Shown here one piece after another: positions 38,935 through 53,900 of a stretch of DNA of 64,000 bases. The position numbers and the translations under genes were made by a program. Numbering within the stretch: position 1 is the first letter of the stretch; every line of letters begins with the position of its first letter. The notes below the pieces were generated by a model. The model did no database searches. It was not told where the DNA came from and saw only the letters and a program-made list of their open reading frames with translations. Origin of the DNA: Camarhynchus parvulus (taxonomy: Eukaryota; Chordata; Aves; Passeriformes; Thraupidae); assembly GCF_901933205.1 (NCBI RefSeq), contig NC_044584.1, positions 10,271,001 through 10,335,000 on the forward strand, written 5' to 3'.

Positions 38935-41900
38935 GTGAGTGCGGGGCGGGGAGGGGCTGCCCGGGCCACCTTTGCCCCGGGGGCCGCGGGAGGCGCGGGG
39001 CAGCCGCGGCTCCTCACGCGGAAACGCAGCAAACTTTTTTCTTTTTTTTTTTTTACTTTCTTTTTTCTCTCTCTCTTTTTTTTTTCCTTCTCTTTACTTT
39101 TTTTTCTTTTCTTGTTTTTTTGTTTCCCCTTCCTCCTCCTTTTCCCCGCTCGCCGGGGGTATCCCGTCCGGCCGCTCCCCCTGCCCGCAGCCCCCGGGCG
39201 GGCTCGGCCGCGGCACCCCCGGGACCAGGCGGCTTCCAGGCCGGTTCCTGCCTCTCCAGCAGGCTCGGTTTAACAGCCAGCCCTAATTCCCTCGGTGTGT
39301 TTTGGTGATAAGGTGGTTTGGCCATCCTGGTGGTTGTGGTCCTCTGCTTGAACCGTTTCTTCACACGGGCCAGCGCCTAAAAATGGCTTAACGCTGAATT
39401 AAGTTGCTTGCCAGCGTCCCGAGCTGATAATCAGATTTATGATGGTGCGCCCTAGCACTGCCTCAAAGTACGACTGCTGTGGGGAGTTCAGTTCGTGTTG
39501 GGAAGTTTTAAACTTTCCAAAATGCCTTGTTATTTGTAGAATCAAAAATATTTTGTTTACGGGCACCAGACATTTGTTCTGAACTCTTTCTCCCTATAAA
39601 CAACTCTTTCCAAAACACAGCAATTCTAATTGGAAAAAATTCCCTTGAGAATCATACTTTTGGTTGGGTGGTGAAGTAATCCATAATTGTATCTGTAATC
39701 CTCATTCTGTACAGTGTGTTGTACCAGAGAAAGCAGTCAAATTTGCATGATTGAATGCATTTGCAAATTTAACTTACAGCTGCACTGCACTTGTAGCTTT
39801 GAGCCCTAAGGAAAGCTTTCTGGTGGATTGTTCTATTTCACTATTTACTAAGTTTTTCTGGTTTATTATAAAATGTTTTCATATTTCTGAAGGTGTTCCT
39901 ATCAGCATTTAAAGGTTTCTAAAAACATTTACTAGGAGCAAATTTTACTGTTATTTTTGTTGTTCTTCAACACACATTTAAATCAACTCCCTCCTCCCTT
40001 TAAGTAGTCCAGTTATATTGGGGTCATGTTGTATTTGCTGTTTACTTTCTTTGGACTTAGATATCAAATTCATGCAAAACTACTAAAAAAAAATGAGATT
40101 ATCTGGGTATAAATTTTGTCCTCTAGAACCAGAGCAGATAATCTTAAATAGTCTGGTGCTTTTTGGTATCAGTTACGTTTGTGGCAAGGCCATAAGCAAA
40201 CATAAATTCCCCTCTCAGAAGAGCACCCTGTAAATACTGGCTCACAGAGGAGAAACCTGGGAAGTTGACTGTTCAGGGCTGTGCCAACAAAGGAATGCTC
40301 TACTCTGTCTGTTGACTTCCAGAGTGCAGTCAAAACATTTTTACAGAGGAGAGGGGAGAAGATCTCCTGTATGTTTTAATGGATATAATATAATAGACTT
40401 TAAAGGAATGAGACACCTCTAAATAGCAAAACCTTCCCTGTTACTTATTTCCTGGGAAAGTTTGTGATTTAGTTTTGTTTTCTCAACTAATTCAAAGGGA
40501 TCTTTAAGATCGAAATTACCAGGAAAACCACAAAGGAATACAAAGTTAATGTTGACATTGTGATGAAATGTCTCCTCTGTAGGTATTTTGAGAGGTCTGG
40601 CATGTTGCATCACATAGCTCGTACTCACAGGCCTGGAAACCCTCCTGCCCTGCCCTCATTAAAAATTGAAACTTTATCCAGATAAGGTATAAAGGCTGTT
40701 TCAGATAGAGGATGGATTCAGGGTCCACTTTAAAGCCCTTATTTGAAATCTTGAAAACAGTTGGTCACCCTTTAGGGGCAGAGAGCAGGAGCCTGTGTAT
40801 TCAGCACTGGCTGGGACTGTAATCACAGCTCCCCCATGTAAAACAAATGAACACCTCTTTGTGCCGTGCCACAGCCTGTGTGGAGAGTGTGCTCTCCTTT
40901 GTTCAGCAGAGCTCATGGCACTTCTGCCCCTGCCTGTGCCATCCCAGCAGAGCACTGCCTGAACCACCGTGCTGGGATGGTAAAACCCAGAGCACTGCTT
41001 GGGCTTCTCCTACCTGTAAGAAAGGCTTGGTCTGGGGAAAAACCAGTTCAGTGCAGTGCAGCAGTGCCATCTGTGCTGCAGGACCAAATACAGGCTTAAG
41101 ACTTCTCAAAAAAAAATCAAGTTTTGGGTGACCTGGAAAAATAATAGAAAATTAAATTGAATACCTTGCTGGCCTGCTATTTTCGGGGGGGTGGGGGAGT
41201 GTTGTGTGATTTTTATTTTTTTTCTTTCTTTCTTACAGTGCTAATCCACTGGATTTATTAAATACCTAGTAACCTGTGTTATACAAAGCTTCAAAATATA
41301 TTTACAGAAGTCATCAGGTGGCTGAGTAATGCCGTTTTATTTTTATCTTGTTCTTCCTTTCTTCTGGCAACAACACCACAAAGTGAATACCTCAATGTTT
41401 TTCAGCTAACCTGACTAAATAAACAGCATAATTCACAAATGTGTGTGCACACACCAAAACCAGGGCTGACATTGACCCTTTATGTAAGATCTGAAGAATC
41501 ACTCTAATGCATGGTAGGAATGGCACGTGCACAATGAAGCCCAAGGGTGTGGGAGCCTATGACTAAAAGGGCCAGAGCCTCCTCCTGCCAAGGAACTGCT
41601 GAGAGCTTCCCTGGTATGACACTGCCCTGCCCTGGCAGCTCCCTGTGGGGACGTGGGACCAAGTGGGGGGACACTGTGGGACCCCCTGATGCTCAGATGC
41701 TCACCCCAGCAATGTGGCTGTGTGTGGCTGTGTCCCTGCAGCCTGCACAGCTTTTGTGCTGTAAGTGGGGAAAGCTGCTTGGTATCCAGCTGTGACACAC
41801 AGAGTGCAGGGGAAAGGGGACAGGGCAGGAAAATGCAGAGGTACAGACCTGTCCTTCTGCCTGGATGGGCCAAGGGCTGGGCAGGCAGCTCACAGTGTTC

Positions 41901-44900
41901 CTGTGGGGTGAGGTTTCCAGAGATCTTGATAATGGCATGACTTGTGTTGCTCGTCTTGGATTTAAGATATATCTCTCTGTATTCAAGTGAATCTTACCCA
42001 GAAATTTTAGTTATTAACCAAAGCACAGTTTAAAAAAACCCAAAACACTTCCCCTTAAAAAAACCCCTTTGTGCTCCCCAGAGACATTGACAGAAATAGA
42101 TCTGATAAATTCAGTTTAAAGTCCTAAATTCCATGTTTCTGTATTTTTAAAAGCTCAATTCACAATTATATTAAGCTACTGGATTTATGTATCAAACTTC
42201 AAACTCACCTATGGTCCCAGCACAAGCTGCAGTCAGGCTGTTGCTTTGCATCCCTGCATTATAAATCTGACTTGGGGGAAGAGGAGCCTTTGGGAGTTTG
42301 TATAAAATCCAGTTCTTCCTCAGTATAAATTATTTCTTCTGCCCTTATTTAGAGTTATGCCTACTTGAGGTCTATCCTTGGGCATGTGTTCATAACCTGG
42401 AAAGGTTTGTATTTGAAACACCCTGATGGATGATGTATTAATGTTTCTCTTAAACAAGAAATGTTCCACCAAGACGACTAATAATTAGTCATAAGAATTA
42501 GTCTTTTTGAATAAACACTGGCATCTTGATTTAGTCTTTTCCATTCTGTTAAACCTGTTTTAAAATATTAAACTAACATACAAATGGGATATCTTAGCAT
42601 GAGATGTGCTGAGGGCTCAACTGTGCCCTTCTGAAGACTGCATTATGAATTTCAGGAGCTAAAGAGGAGATGAAATCACTAATGTACAAAATGCTTCAAG
42701 TGCAGTAGAGCACAGTATAATTTCCTTTTGGTACACCTTTTGAATCTTCTCAAGCGGGGGTCTCAGATATAGTGTGGCAACACTAGAGACTTCTTAAAAA
42801 TTTACTCATTTTCAAATTGAGAAATAACAATTTAAACTAGATCACCAGTAGCTATACAGAGCTTAGCTATGAATAGCTGTAGTGATGGTAATAGCAGTGA
42901 TCGTAGACATCGAGATCTACCTTTCTCTGGTAGTTTCCTAATTTCAGAATTCCACCCAAATACTTTGTTATTCACTCTTGCAAGAGTGCCTGCAGGATGT
43001 AAACTTGAAACTGCAGGGAGCCTATGCATTGTTTAGTTGTGTTCATACCTGCTGAGCTATTGTTCAGTGAGGTGTGTCTTTAAGTAAAAAGCAAAGCTGA
43101 GCATTTACAGGAAGGCACTTTTACAATGGCTGTCATTTGGTTTGAAGATTAGCCTTGTTTATGTGACTATCAGGAACTGCGGAAGGTTTAATACCCACAC
43201 ACAACAAGTGGAAATTCAGGGCTTCTTCCTCTTCAGCCAGCTCCCTGCTACCAGGCTGCATAACTCACACTGGTCTCATGTGGTGGAAGGAACACAGCAA
43301 CTCTTACAACAGATTCTCTGAGGATTTAATGACTCAAACCACCAGAATAAGTTTCTCTTATGCTTTTTTCCCTTGGAAAGTCGCTTTTGCCAGCACTGAA
43401 GGTCTCTGCATAAAAGATGTTTCCAGTTGCCTGTTTTGTAAATGTTTCCCTTTATTTCCATTCATCCTAAATAATAGAAAGCTGTAGGATCTGATCATGT
43501 GCCTCCTCTTCTCGTTAATTATTCTGTTCATGAGAGGTAGTGTGTCACTGGAATATAGGACACACGATTGACAATTAGGAGGCCCTGTTTGTGTGCCTCA
43601 CTCTATGGGCAAATGATGTGTTGTGAACCACTTTATCGCTCTCAAGCTCTCTCTCACTTCATGATGTTTATTTGGATTAAGACAAAGGTTTTATTTGCAT
43701 GTCCTTGTACACCAAGGCAGATAAAAAATACTGTTATTTTCTGAGACTTTTGACAATTTTAAGTTCATTGTTCTCCTGATGAGAAATTTTTCTCTGTTCC
43801 TCTGTCCTCCTTTTTGAGAAGTTTTGAGATCTGACTTTATTGTGTGACTTGAAATTTTGCACTGGTGTTCAGTCCCACTCATTTTTGTGACCTTTTCTTT
43901 GGGCTAAAAGAGAAGCTATAAAACTGTAAGACAAGGTAAGAAAAAGTAGCTGTACAAATTGATTGGAGTTGCACTTGTCCCCTATAACTTCTGAAGCTGA
44001 ATAAAATACTACAGTAATTTTAATTTATCTGAAATGTCTTGGTAATATCAAATCTATAGCTCATTCTGAAGAGGGAGTTGCCTGTGACAGTTTCCCTTTT
44101 TGATAAAATGCTCTAGATGCTTCTCCTGGACTTCAAAGACAGGCAGTGGTTACCTGTGGTTAACTGTATTGAAGGACCACTAGAAGCATGGCCAGGTTTT
44201 TTGTTTGTTTTGGGAATCTAGTCTTCAATAGAAAGGAAAAAGATCACATGTTATGCTTTTTCCTAATGCATGAAAGGGAAATAATCTGAGAATTATTTCA
44301 TCAGGTCCTCTTGGAGACGTGGCAGGGGGCTCAGGGAGAGTTAAGTTTTTCTATTGAACACAAACCCTTGATTGAGATGAGCCTTGCCCAGTGCTGGGAG
44401 GATCAGCTGATCCCCATAAACCAAACTGGGAAACCAAGATTCCAAAGGGGAATTTCCATGCCGAGGTTTTTGCCGTTTCTGGGGCGTTCACGTCCAGGGA
44501 CTGGCTCTGCTGACAATCAACCTCTGTGGCCTGAAACCCTTCCAGAGCCTGTCTGGGCTGGAGGAGGAAAGATCCATGAGCTGTGCTCCTTCCAGCTGCT
44601 GCAGGCACTGCCTGGAAGCTGTTTCTTCACCTTTCCCAGTGGTTTTTTGTGTACCTTGAGCAGATGTGATATCCTGGAGCTCTCCCTCTGAGTTCCACTG
44701 GACCTGCTGTGTCTGCAGAGCATGGTCTGTGTCTGCTGTACACAAATACCTGCTCTGGGTCTAGAGGTCCAGTGAAAAACAAGAGCTGTGGGAGCTGCTT
44801 CAGAGAGGGGAGCTGTTAAGGGTAATTTTATTGGGGTTTGTTCACTTCCTCCTGAATGAAAACAACTGACAAACAAGTGCAACCACTGGTTTGAAATCTG

Positions 44901-47900
44901 AATTAGAAGATGTCAGGAAAACTGGAATCTTTACCCCTGGATGCTTAAGACAGTCATTCCAAAAATCAGTACTTCAAGGCCAATAATTATCATGTTATTC
45001 TTAGAATTTTGGGCTAGGTGGCAATAAGGGGTTTCGCTCTTATTTTTTGTTTTGAGGAACAGAGTTAGCATAGGCAGAATCTTTCAAGATTATTTTCAGT
45101 ATAGAGTGTCAATTCAAGGTGGCATTGAGATTCTTACTTGCCATGGGCACGCCCCATCGTGGTACATCTTTTTTTCCCCATATCCTTGAACATACAGAAC
45201 TCTTTATCCCGAAACAATCCCCTAATTCATCTTTTTTATTTTTTTCCTTGTGATTCACTGACTCCATGTAAGTCAACAGACACCGTCTTTAGTACACAGC
45301 TGGGAAGAAATAGCAAAAAGTTGGAATAGGAAGAAACAACTTTCTCCTTGGAACAAGTGTCTCACAGTCAGAGTGCCTCAGCAAGGAGGAGAGCAGCAGC
45401 CACAGCAGCAACACTGACAGCAAATTCCAGAGCTGGGACAGGAGGAGGGATGTTCCCAGACACCAGAGCCTGAATATCCATCCTGTTCAGTTGTTAGAAT
45501 AGCCCTTGGCATTGTTGGCTCCACCTGAAACAGCTTTCCCAGATGATTTCTGGATGTGGTTTGTGAGTTAACACAAATCAAGGGCCTGGGGACAATAGCT
45601 GGTTTGTTTGCAGTGATTGCATTTGGGTGGGTGAGAGTTTAATGGGACAGACCAGAAAACAATCCCAGTTGCATTTAATTTGTACACAAAGGCAGTGAGG
45701 CCAGGTATTGTTGTTCTGTGGCTGCTTTTGATGTAATTTATGGTATACTAGTATTGGAATCTAATAGTTTTAGATATTTTTTTAAATATCTGTATTTTTA
45801 CTTGATATGACTGTTAAAGTGTTATTTGACTTAATCCTTCACTTTTTATGTTCAGCAGAATCCAGGTATAGTGCTGCCTTTGAAAAATAGTAGAATTCTG
45901 TCTGCATGGCCTTGCCTGAAAAACAGTCAAATGTGACAGTATTGCTGTTCTTTTTGGGTCCACCTGTGTACTAAACATAAATATTTTCATTCTGTTAGTA
46001 GTACAACAGACAAAAGCTTGATAGTATTTCACTTGTCTTGAGTCTTGTATTTCCTGTAAACAGAAAGCATCTGTTTTGAATTCCTTGAACCTGACAGTTC
46101 TGCTGCGTGAACAGCAGTGAGTGGTGTCATAAAAGTATTGCCATAAAAATAGTCAGAATAACTGAATGGTGTCGACAGGAATCTCACAATCTTCTTTTCA
46201 TGACAGTATAATTTCACAGAGTAATGTCACAGCCATAGTTTTGTTAGGAGGATTCTGGGGAAAGGAGGTCCAGAATCTGCAGGTTACAGAATTTGCTAGG
46301 AATGAGAGCAGTCCTGCCTGGAGCTGCTGGATTCCAGATTCTCATTGTTTCAGCCAGTAATTGTATTTGACAGTGAAAGCAGCTGCAGTGGATTTTTTTT
46401 TCCCCTTCTATTTAAATAAGGTCATAATTTTCATTTTCTTTCTGAAAAAAACATGGCTTTGCACAAATTTCAAACAAACAAAAAATACAGCAAAAAATCC
46501 CGAAATGGCTAATTTCCCTAGATGCATCTGTAACACAGAAACCACAAAGAATGTGAAACAGAGATCTGGTGTAATTTTTCTTCTTGTCTTTTCTAGCATT
46601 TTTTTAAGTTTAGAATCAAATCTTGAACCACTGTCACAAGGTTGTCTGAATTTGTAAAACAATTAGTGGATGAAGGTTTTTCTGTCATTCCAACATCACC
46701 TATCATAAAAGATGATCTTGCACAAGCTTTCATCACACACTTGATATCATTCTGTATTATAAACAGCCAGACTCTTTGTTATCCCCTGTTGCAATAGTTT
46801 AACTTTTTTTCCCCGTTTGTTGATATTAAATGCTCAGTTTCTTCTCCCTTCCTTCCTTTGTTTTCCTGTGTCTCTCAAATCCTCCAATTTTCATCCATCC
46901 ATGGACTTCTCAGTTGTGAAGTAGCCCTGAGTGACACTGAGGTTAATACTGACACTCATTGTGGAATTGCCTTGGTTATAACACAAATTTTGTTTTCTTT
47001 CACTAGAATGTTATGGAACAGTTCAATCCCGGGCTGAGGAATTTGATAAATCTGGGGAAGAATTATGAAAAAGCTGTTAATGGTAAGTTTTCCAGGTGCT
47101 ACATTTAGAAAGAATGTTTAATTCCCATTGAAATATACATATTGGATATGAGGGTTTTGTATATAGGCCTAATTCTCAAGTAGAATTTTGGATGTGTTTA
47201 ATTAAGAGGGAAAAAACCCCAACTAACAAGCACAAATATACAAATATATGCACCTACTCTCCAGCCTTCTGGGATTTTTCCACTGTCCTGGAGAAGTTGC
47301 ATCACAAACACTTAAGCACAGAGCTCCTGCAAAATAAACTGAAAGTGGGTTTGAGTAACTCACATTGGAATAATCATTTTGAAAAACCAGAGTTATGTAA
47401 ATTAGGTGTTATTTTTTTTCTCTGAAAATACCTTCCAGAGGTATTTCACATTCTTAGATCTGTTCCAGATCTGTTCCTGCTCCCCTACACACGTCACTAC
47501 TTAAGTAACCCTGAGTACAGAACAATGTGAATTAGTTCAAGTTGCAGGAGTGGATTGATTTGTTGTTGTTGTCAATACTAATCCTGATGGTATCTTTTTC
47601 ATTGAGTCAAAATCAGAATGAATTTTAATTTGAATCTAAGGACCAGTCTCTCAAACATTTTAGAATATAATTGACTTCACAGAAACAATCTAAGTAGGGC
47701 TTTCCAGGACTGGGCTCCAGACTCCCAGAGCCTGCACTGTGGGACCTGTCAGAGCTTGCTCCATTTCCCCATGCAGACCTGTCAAACTGCTTGATACCAT
47801 ATTAAAACCATGTAAAATCTCTCTAATTTTGCCTCACTCAAGCCTGTGGCACATCAGTCCTCTGAGAAATGGGATCCTGCAGAAGTAGTGCTTAGCCAGA

Positions 47901-50900
47901 CATTGAAATCTCTCTTCATGCAAATTTTAGACCTGGCTTGAGAAAAACATAAAACCAAAGCCTGCTGGAGATGAAAATAGGGAAATGTTGACTTCATTGT
48001 GGCAGTGCTTAACATGATGGATTAACATGTGGTTACCTAGTACCTGACCTTAGGAATTGCAGGTAGTACCAGAAGGAATAACAAGTGTTTTCATATTCAT
48101 TTGAAATATCTCTATACCAGTTTCTGCTTTTCACACACTTTGCTGTTGATATGTTACATTTGGGCTCTTGTTACATGTGCCTTCAAGCCTAGCTGATAAG
48201 GCATATCTAGCACGAATGCTTAATTTCAAATGAATATTTACAGTGTTGCAACAACTGTTGCAAAGTCATCTTTGGACTCTCATAAGAATTGGTAATCTTT
48301 TCACCATCAGCTCTGAGTGGTGTAAATAGATCTGTAACAAGCAGTAAATACTCTTGCTAATCAAACACTTTGCAGCTTTCTAACAAAAGTATGCTAGAGT
48401 ATGCTGACAAAGAACATAAAACTTACAAGAACTCCAGATATATTTATAATGTATTTTTCTACACTTTGAGGACAAAAGGTCAAAAGACCTTCCCTTTCTG
48501 TAGAAATAATTTATATTCCATAGTGCTGGTGAAGGGACTATACAAGCAGGGCTCTTGATTTAGCTTGGTTAGCACAGGGAAAATCACACATTTCCTTCCT
48601 TTTTAAGTGCTTGTATTAGGAGAAAAGAGTGACTTGGGGCTGTCTTGAGAAAACACAGATAGGAAGATTTGGACTGGCATCAAATCCTCTTGTGCAGGTG
48701 GCACACTGTTCCACCAGTAGCACCAGGATAATTCTTCTGCTCAGAAAGTTTGAATACAGAGCACCTGTGAGACAGAGCTTAGACAGAAATCACCCTTTCT
48801 AATGCAACAGCCTCAAAGAGAATCTTTCTTTGATTTGGAGAATTTTCAGGCTTCTCGGTGAATATACTGTTATGCAACAAAAGATGTCACCTTGCTAGTA
48901 AAAACTCTAAAATACAGACCTGTAATTGGCAATTATATTCCTCTCAGGAAGAAAAGCACCTTTAGAGTCAATAGCAAGGCTCTGCTTGACTTTCACTTTA
49001 GGTCAAGAATGTCCTACTACAAAAAAATTATGACAAATAACTTCAGTAAGTTATTTTTCACATTAAAGCTTGCCAGTTTGTCCTTGTTATTTCTTTTCTT
49101 TGTGGTGTGCAGATCAGTTCTAGGCACTGAAGAGGCCCAGTAGCCACTGTGGCTCTGTTCCCTGTGTGAGATGTTTCTCCCACTGGCCTCCCTGTAGCTC
49201 CAATCCCCACATTTCTGTGTTCATTCCAGTGAAACTGGCTGTGCTGTTTAAATCAGCCCTAACGAGGAGATGATTAACTGGGAATCACTGAAACCTCATG
49301 GTATATAATATTGGTTCCTGTAACAACCAGCTTTAGAGGGAAAGGATGATTTGTTTTTGAGGGGCTCTTGGGACAGCTGCAGGTCCCTGGTGTCATGGCC
49401 AGTTGCCATTTCCCTGCTCTGGCTCAGCACTTTGAGGAAGTTTGGGATTGCAGTTTGGGTTTTTCCAAGAGTTTTCTCTGTACCAAGGACCTTTGCTGTG
49501 TCCTGACCAATGGCTTATGGCTAAGCCTTCCCACTAGATGCTGGATGCCTGTGGGTATGCAGGGAGGCTGGAGCTAAATAACAGGCTGAAATGTCATTAA
49601 TGTAGTCTGGAGTTCTCTCTTTGTTTCCTGGTTTCACAGATCAGCAGGGAGCACAGGGACTTTGATAACTTTCTCTGACAGAAGGAGTTCCTTGTAGCCA
49701 TGTACCCCTCTCTTACTCTGTGCTCTGGATGACAAGACTTCATAGGATCATACATTAATAAAAATTGAAGATATTTTGATTTTTTTTAACAACTGTGTTT
49801 TTTCACTCGCCCCCAGGTATGGTAGTGGCTGGAAGAGCGTATTATGATAGTCTTGCAAAGATTGGGGACATATCAGCAGATTCTCCAGTTTCTAAAGAAT
49901 TAGGTAAGTTAAAACTCATTTTTTAAATTACTCCAAAGTATAACCTTTAGTTTTGCTTTCCTGCTGGCAGCTCACAGAACAAATGAGAAGTAGATAAGGA
50001 TCAGTTAAAGTATGTTCTACTTTTATATAACACAGGTGGAAGGGATTAGATGCCTTTAAGGCATATTATTTCTCAAGACTCTTACAATGTTTTGACAAAT
50101 TTAGCTCTTTTTTCTCTCCTTTGGTGAATATATCTTCATATGCATTCAAAAGCATGTATTTTTAAGCTCATATAATTCTAAAGTAAGTACCAAAAAACAT
50201 ATATCTTGATTTTTAGTGCAGAGGTGAATGTTGAAATACTTTTGCAACATAATATTGGTATGAGAAATCCTCATGTACGACAGCAGTTCTACACTAAAAC
50301 AATTTTCTGGTTGAGTGTCATTGTGAAGGGTTCAGTTTTACTTCACTACTTTTGATCAAGTGCATCACTAAAAGTTCTCAGGTGCATTTATATTTATTTT
50401 CTACTTGAGCTTTTGAAAGAGAAACTGTAGACTCAAAGACAGATTAATTTTACATTAATATAAATCCACTTCAAGTTCTGTACTCTCTGAAAATAATTTC
50501 TGAATATTTGAAAGATCAGCAGCAGCACTTGACGTTGACAACTTCACTTCTGTAGGCTGAGCAGCATAATTGCAGCACTGGGCAAGGGAGTACAAAGCAT
50601 TTGTGATATTTCTGACAAAAGATTCTCATGTCACAGCAAAGCAAAGAACTGGGACCAATACAGCAAAGGATAAACATTTGTTTAACGCCTTCATTTGCTG
50701 TTTGACAAAAATAACTTGATGATGTGTTGCCTCTGAACCTTTGATTTTGGGCAATGTAGGACCCTTGCAGTGATGTAACTTGCATCTCCTCCTGTAACTC
50801 ACCGTAGTTTGTTAATTCAGCTGATTAGCATGGATGGGTTAATTTTTCTTTCATATCTCTGGAGAAGTAGAATTGAGGGGGCAAATCCCTGGGTGGGCCC

Positions 50901-53900
50901 TGGTTTCTGTGTGGCTGCTGCATTTTCATGGTTTGCTCTGACAGCACTTGTGGCTGAGCGCTGAGGGCTGGGAGTGGTGGAACAGCAAACAGGGCAGAGC
51001 AAACAGTCCCGACAGCAGCTCCTCTGTTTGCTCTGCAGGCTGTTTACAGAAAGCAGAGCTGCTGCTGTCAAACTATAGAACCGTTAAAAGAAATGGCTGT
51101 GCAGAGTCTTATGAAATAGCAGAAAAGGCACAATTACAGTTTTTGCAATCAAGCAGTTGGTCAGATGCATGGAAGCAGCTGATCTATGACTTGTCACTGT
51201 GGGACATTGTCTGCTTATTTGGAAATATTATTATTTTTGGGTAATCTTCTGCTGACTTCTGAAAATAGCTGGTTTTCCCTGTTTGGGACAACACAGAATT
51301 ATGATTGAAAATGTATTTTTGTTTAACTATGAATTGCATCCTGCAATTACAAATCTTTTTCAAAATTTGTAATACCATATTGAGAAAACATGGCCTTCTT
51401 CCCTGCTTTCTGTTCACCTGCTGCTTTAACTGTTAGTACAGAAAAATCTATTCTTCTTAAGGCAAACAGCAGCCCTGGATTTCTCCCAACACACTTGCTG
51501 ATGGAATACTTAATTTAGAGATAAGGAAAGTCAATGAATGCTGGAAAAGGCAGGATAATGTGGTTAGGAGTCTGTGACACATCATTTGCATTTTTGAAGA
51601 AAAAGTCTTACAAGTTCTGAAGCTGGGGTACAATATTGGACTATTTACCAAAGAAATATGATACACCCAGGTGACTCTAAAAGTATGTGCTTGAAAAGAA
51701 AAGTATTTACTGTACACTTGGTGTTGTAATTATTAAAACATTATTGCAGTGCATGCTGAGCAGTATGGGGTGGGTAAGGACAGATCAAACTTTGCCCATT
51801 CTAACTCCAGGGGAGCTGCTGCAGCCCCTGGTGCAAATCTCATCCAGGAATTCCTTTAGACTTGCCAAAAGACAAGTGGTTGACCACTAGCAGCTCTGTC
51901 ATGCATAATACTTCTGTTATCTCTGCCAAATTAGAGGTGGTTTCACAGTTCAAACCCAAACCTGCTGGGTGACCTAGAGTGCATTCACTGCCAATGTGAT
52001 GTAAAGATTGGTATCAAACCACAGCCAAGCCTTCCTCCCTACAAAGAAACACAGAACATGGGCTTCTGACATGAGACAGTAAAAGGGACAAACAGAAACA
52101 GAATAGAAATAAAGGAGATTTTTTTAAGTAGAGGGTGGAAAGCAGAGAGGCTGGAGAAGTCATGGGAAAAAAATCAGGTAAAAATGCCAGAAATCCTTTC
52201 TTCTGTTGAATGAGATTGGAGCAGAAGAGGGAAATGAGAATGAAAAGGAAACCTGGATATTCCAGCTGATTCAGAGCTTTTGTACTAAGTATATCTGTCT
52301 TTCAAGTCTGGTTGAAGCTCTCTGCATTATTTTAATACAGAATAATTTAAACAAATTGAGGAAGTCGAAGAATGTGCTGCAGTCATAACACAATCCTTAT
52401 GAATAAGGGATGAGTTGATTGAGTCAACATTTTTTCTAATTTTGTATTTCCCTAAATTTCTGAGCTTGTAGGATCTCAGACTTGGCAATGAGCATTAAAA
52501 GAACAGAATCTGAATTTATGTGCTTCAAGCTATCCTGCAGTGTGGAATTTGCATACCTCTTTTCCTAAGCACCTTTTGGAAATCCCTCTAGGAACAAAAG
52601 ATAGAAAACAAGAAATTGCATGTTTAAAAATGTTAAGATTTCATACTGTTCAAATTTCAGCGTACCACACCAGCACAAAATGCTATGTTTCAATAATGCA
52701 ATAAAATAAATAAACCAATTTCACATAGACATTTCACCATGTTGGTAAAATAGTAACTTTCACGTGTTGCTGACTGTTTTTGTCTTGCCCAAAACACAAA
52801 GGCTTGTCAGGCTTTGTCACGTCAATTTTTAGTGCTTATAATGTAAATAAAATCTCCTCTAGTAACACGGGCTGTCTCTGTAGGCTTCACTTTTTCCTGC
52901 TTGCCTATGGAATTCTGCTTCTCATATCTTCCCAACTATCTTCTCCAGCACCTGACAGTTATTGTAGCTACATCTCATTTTATAGTGTGGGTGTAAAGTC
53001 CCACTCAGTTTGTTGTGTAGCAACGGTATCTACAGCAGTCACCCACAATTACATTATGGATCTGTACCCAGAGCTTGTTGCTCAAGAATCAAGGAGTGTA
53101 AACTATTAATTGCTTGTCCAAATAGAAGAAGAAAGAAAAATACTACATTGCATGGTTTTGATCAATGGAATGGCAGAAGATCAGTATATTAATAGAACAA
53201 TCAGAGGAGACAAAAGTCTCTCCTAATCTAACTAAGACTGATAATTTATTTAAAGATTACTCTGGTTTACAGGCTGTTTTTTTATAGTTGCATTGTGTAA
53301 AAACTTAATTGGAAACAGGTATGCAAGAGCTTATGCTCATCTGCAGTCTAAAATGTAAGAATTTGGGAAAATTTGGGTTCCTTTCAGAAGAATTCTTTTG
53401 GTTAAAAACTACTACAAATGATCTAGAGAAGCAAGTATTGAAGTAAAAGATTGCACTTTGTCTTGTGACTGCTACAGCAGAGAGAGGAGGGGAGAAAACC
53501 CCAAAACTGCTCATGGTGCACAGAGGAATTCTTTCCTGACAGAGGGTGAGCCCTGAACTTGGTGTTCCTCTCAAGCACAAAAGAACAGACTGTTCTTCAG
53601 GTTAAAAGATAGGATTTGAACACATTCAGAAAACATTTTTGCCTATCAAGTGGTGTAATTTTAAAAGTCTCCATAACTTTGCCCACAACTGTCCACTTGT
53701 GCCATTCTCACTAGTCAGAAAATCAGGCAGAAAAAGAGAATCCCATGGTTTAGGGTGAATGATGCTAGCTCAGCTTCCATTAAAATAAAAAGGGGAGGGA
53801 GGAGAGTTGCTGGCTTACTTTAACACATATACATGGACCCTGTCAGCTGGAATCGTATTTCACTTGGAAAGATGACACCGGGCACTCTTTCCTTCTCCAG

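Larger units (their letters stand above)
38935..47006 (+). other. BAIAP2L1: Intron 1 of BAIAP2L1 (8.07 kb)
   Basis: The donor is GTGAGT and the acceptor TTTCACTAG|AA. The first 360 bases remain CpG island. Next comes a long pyrimidine tract at 39034-39147, then AT-rich sequence without recognisable genes. GC-rich patches at about 41540-41930 and 44300-44760 carry overlapping open frames in several frames on both strands, which points to base composition rather than coding. A run of G at 41185-41197 and scattered T-rich runs are the only simple-sequence features seen. First introns of this size often hold enhancers, but none can be identified here. Confidence 0.9.

Noticed and set aside
38590..39273. 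227-codon frame spanning exon 1 and intron 1
   Set aside because: It starts at a GTG and reads through the clear GTGAGT donor into the pyrimidine tract. Only 38884-38934 of it is genuine coding sequence.
41210..41238. Strong acceptor-like site (T/C tract then TTACAG) in intron 1
   Set aside because: Splicing from exon 1 to it would meet a stop at the second codon (TGC TAA). The true exon 2 at 47007 matches the family.
42476..42490. Short palindrome GACTAATAATTAGTC
   Set aside because: Only 7-bp arms. Expected by chance in AT-rich DNA of this length, though it could bind a homeodomain dimer.
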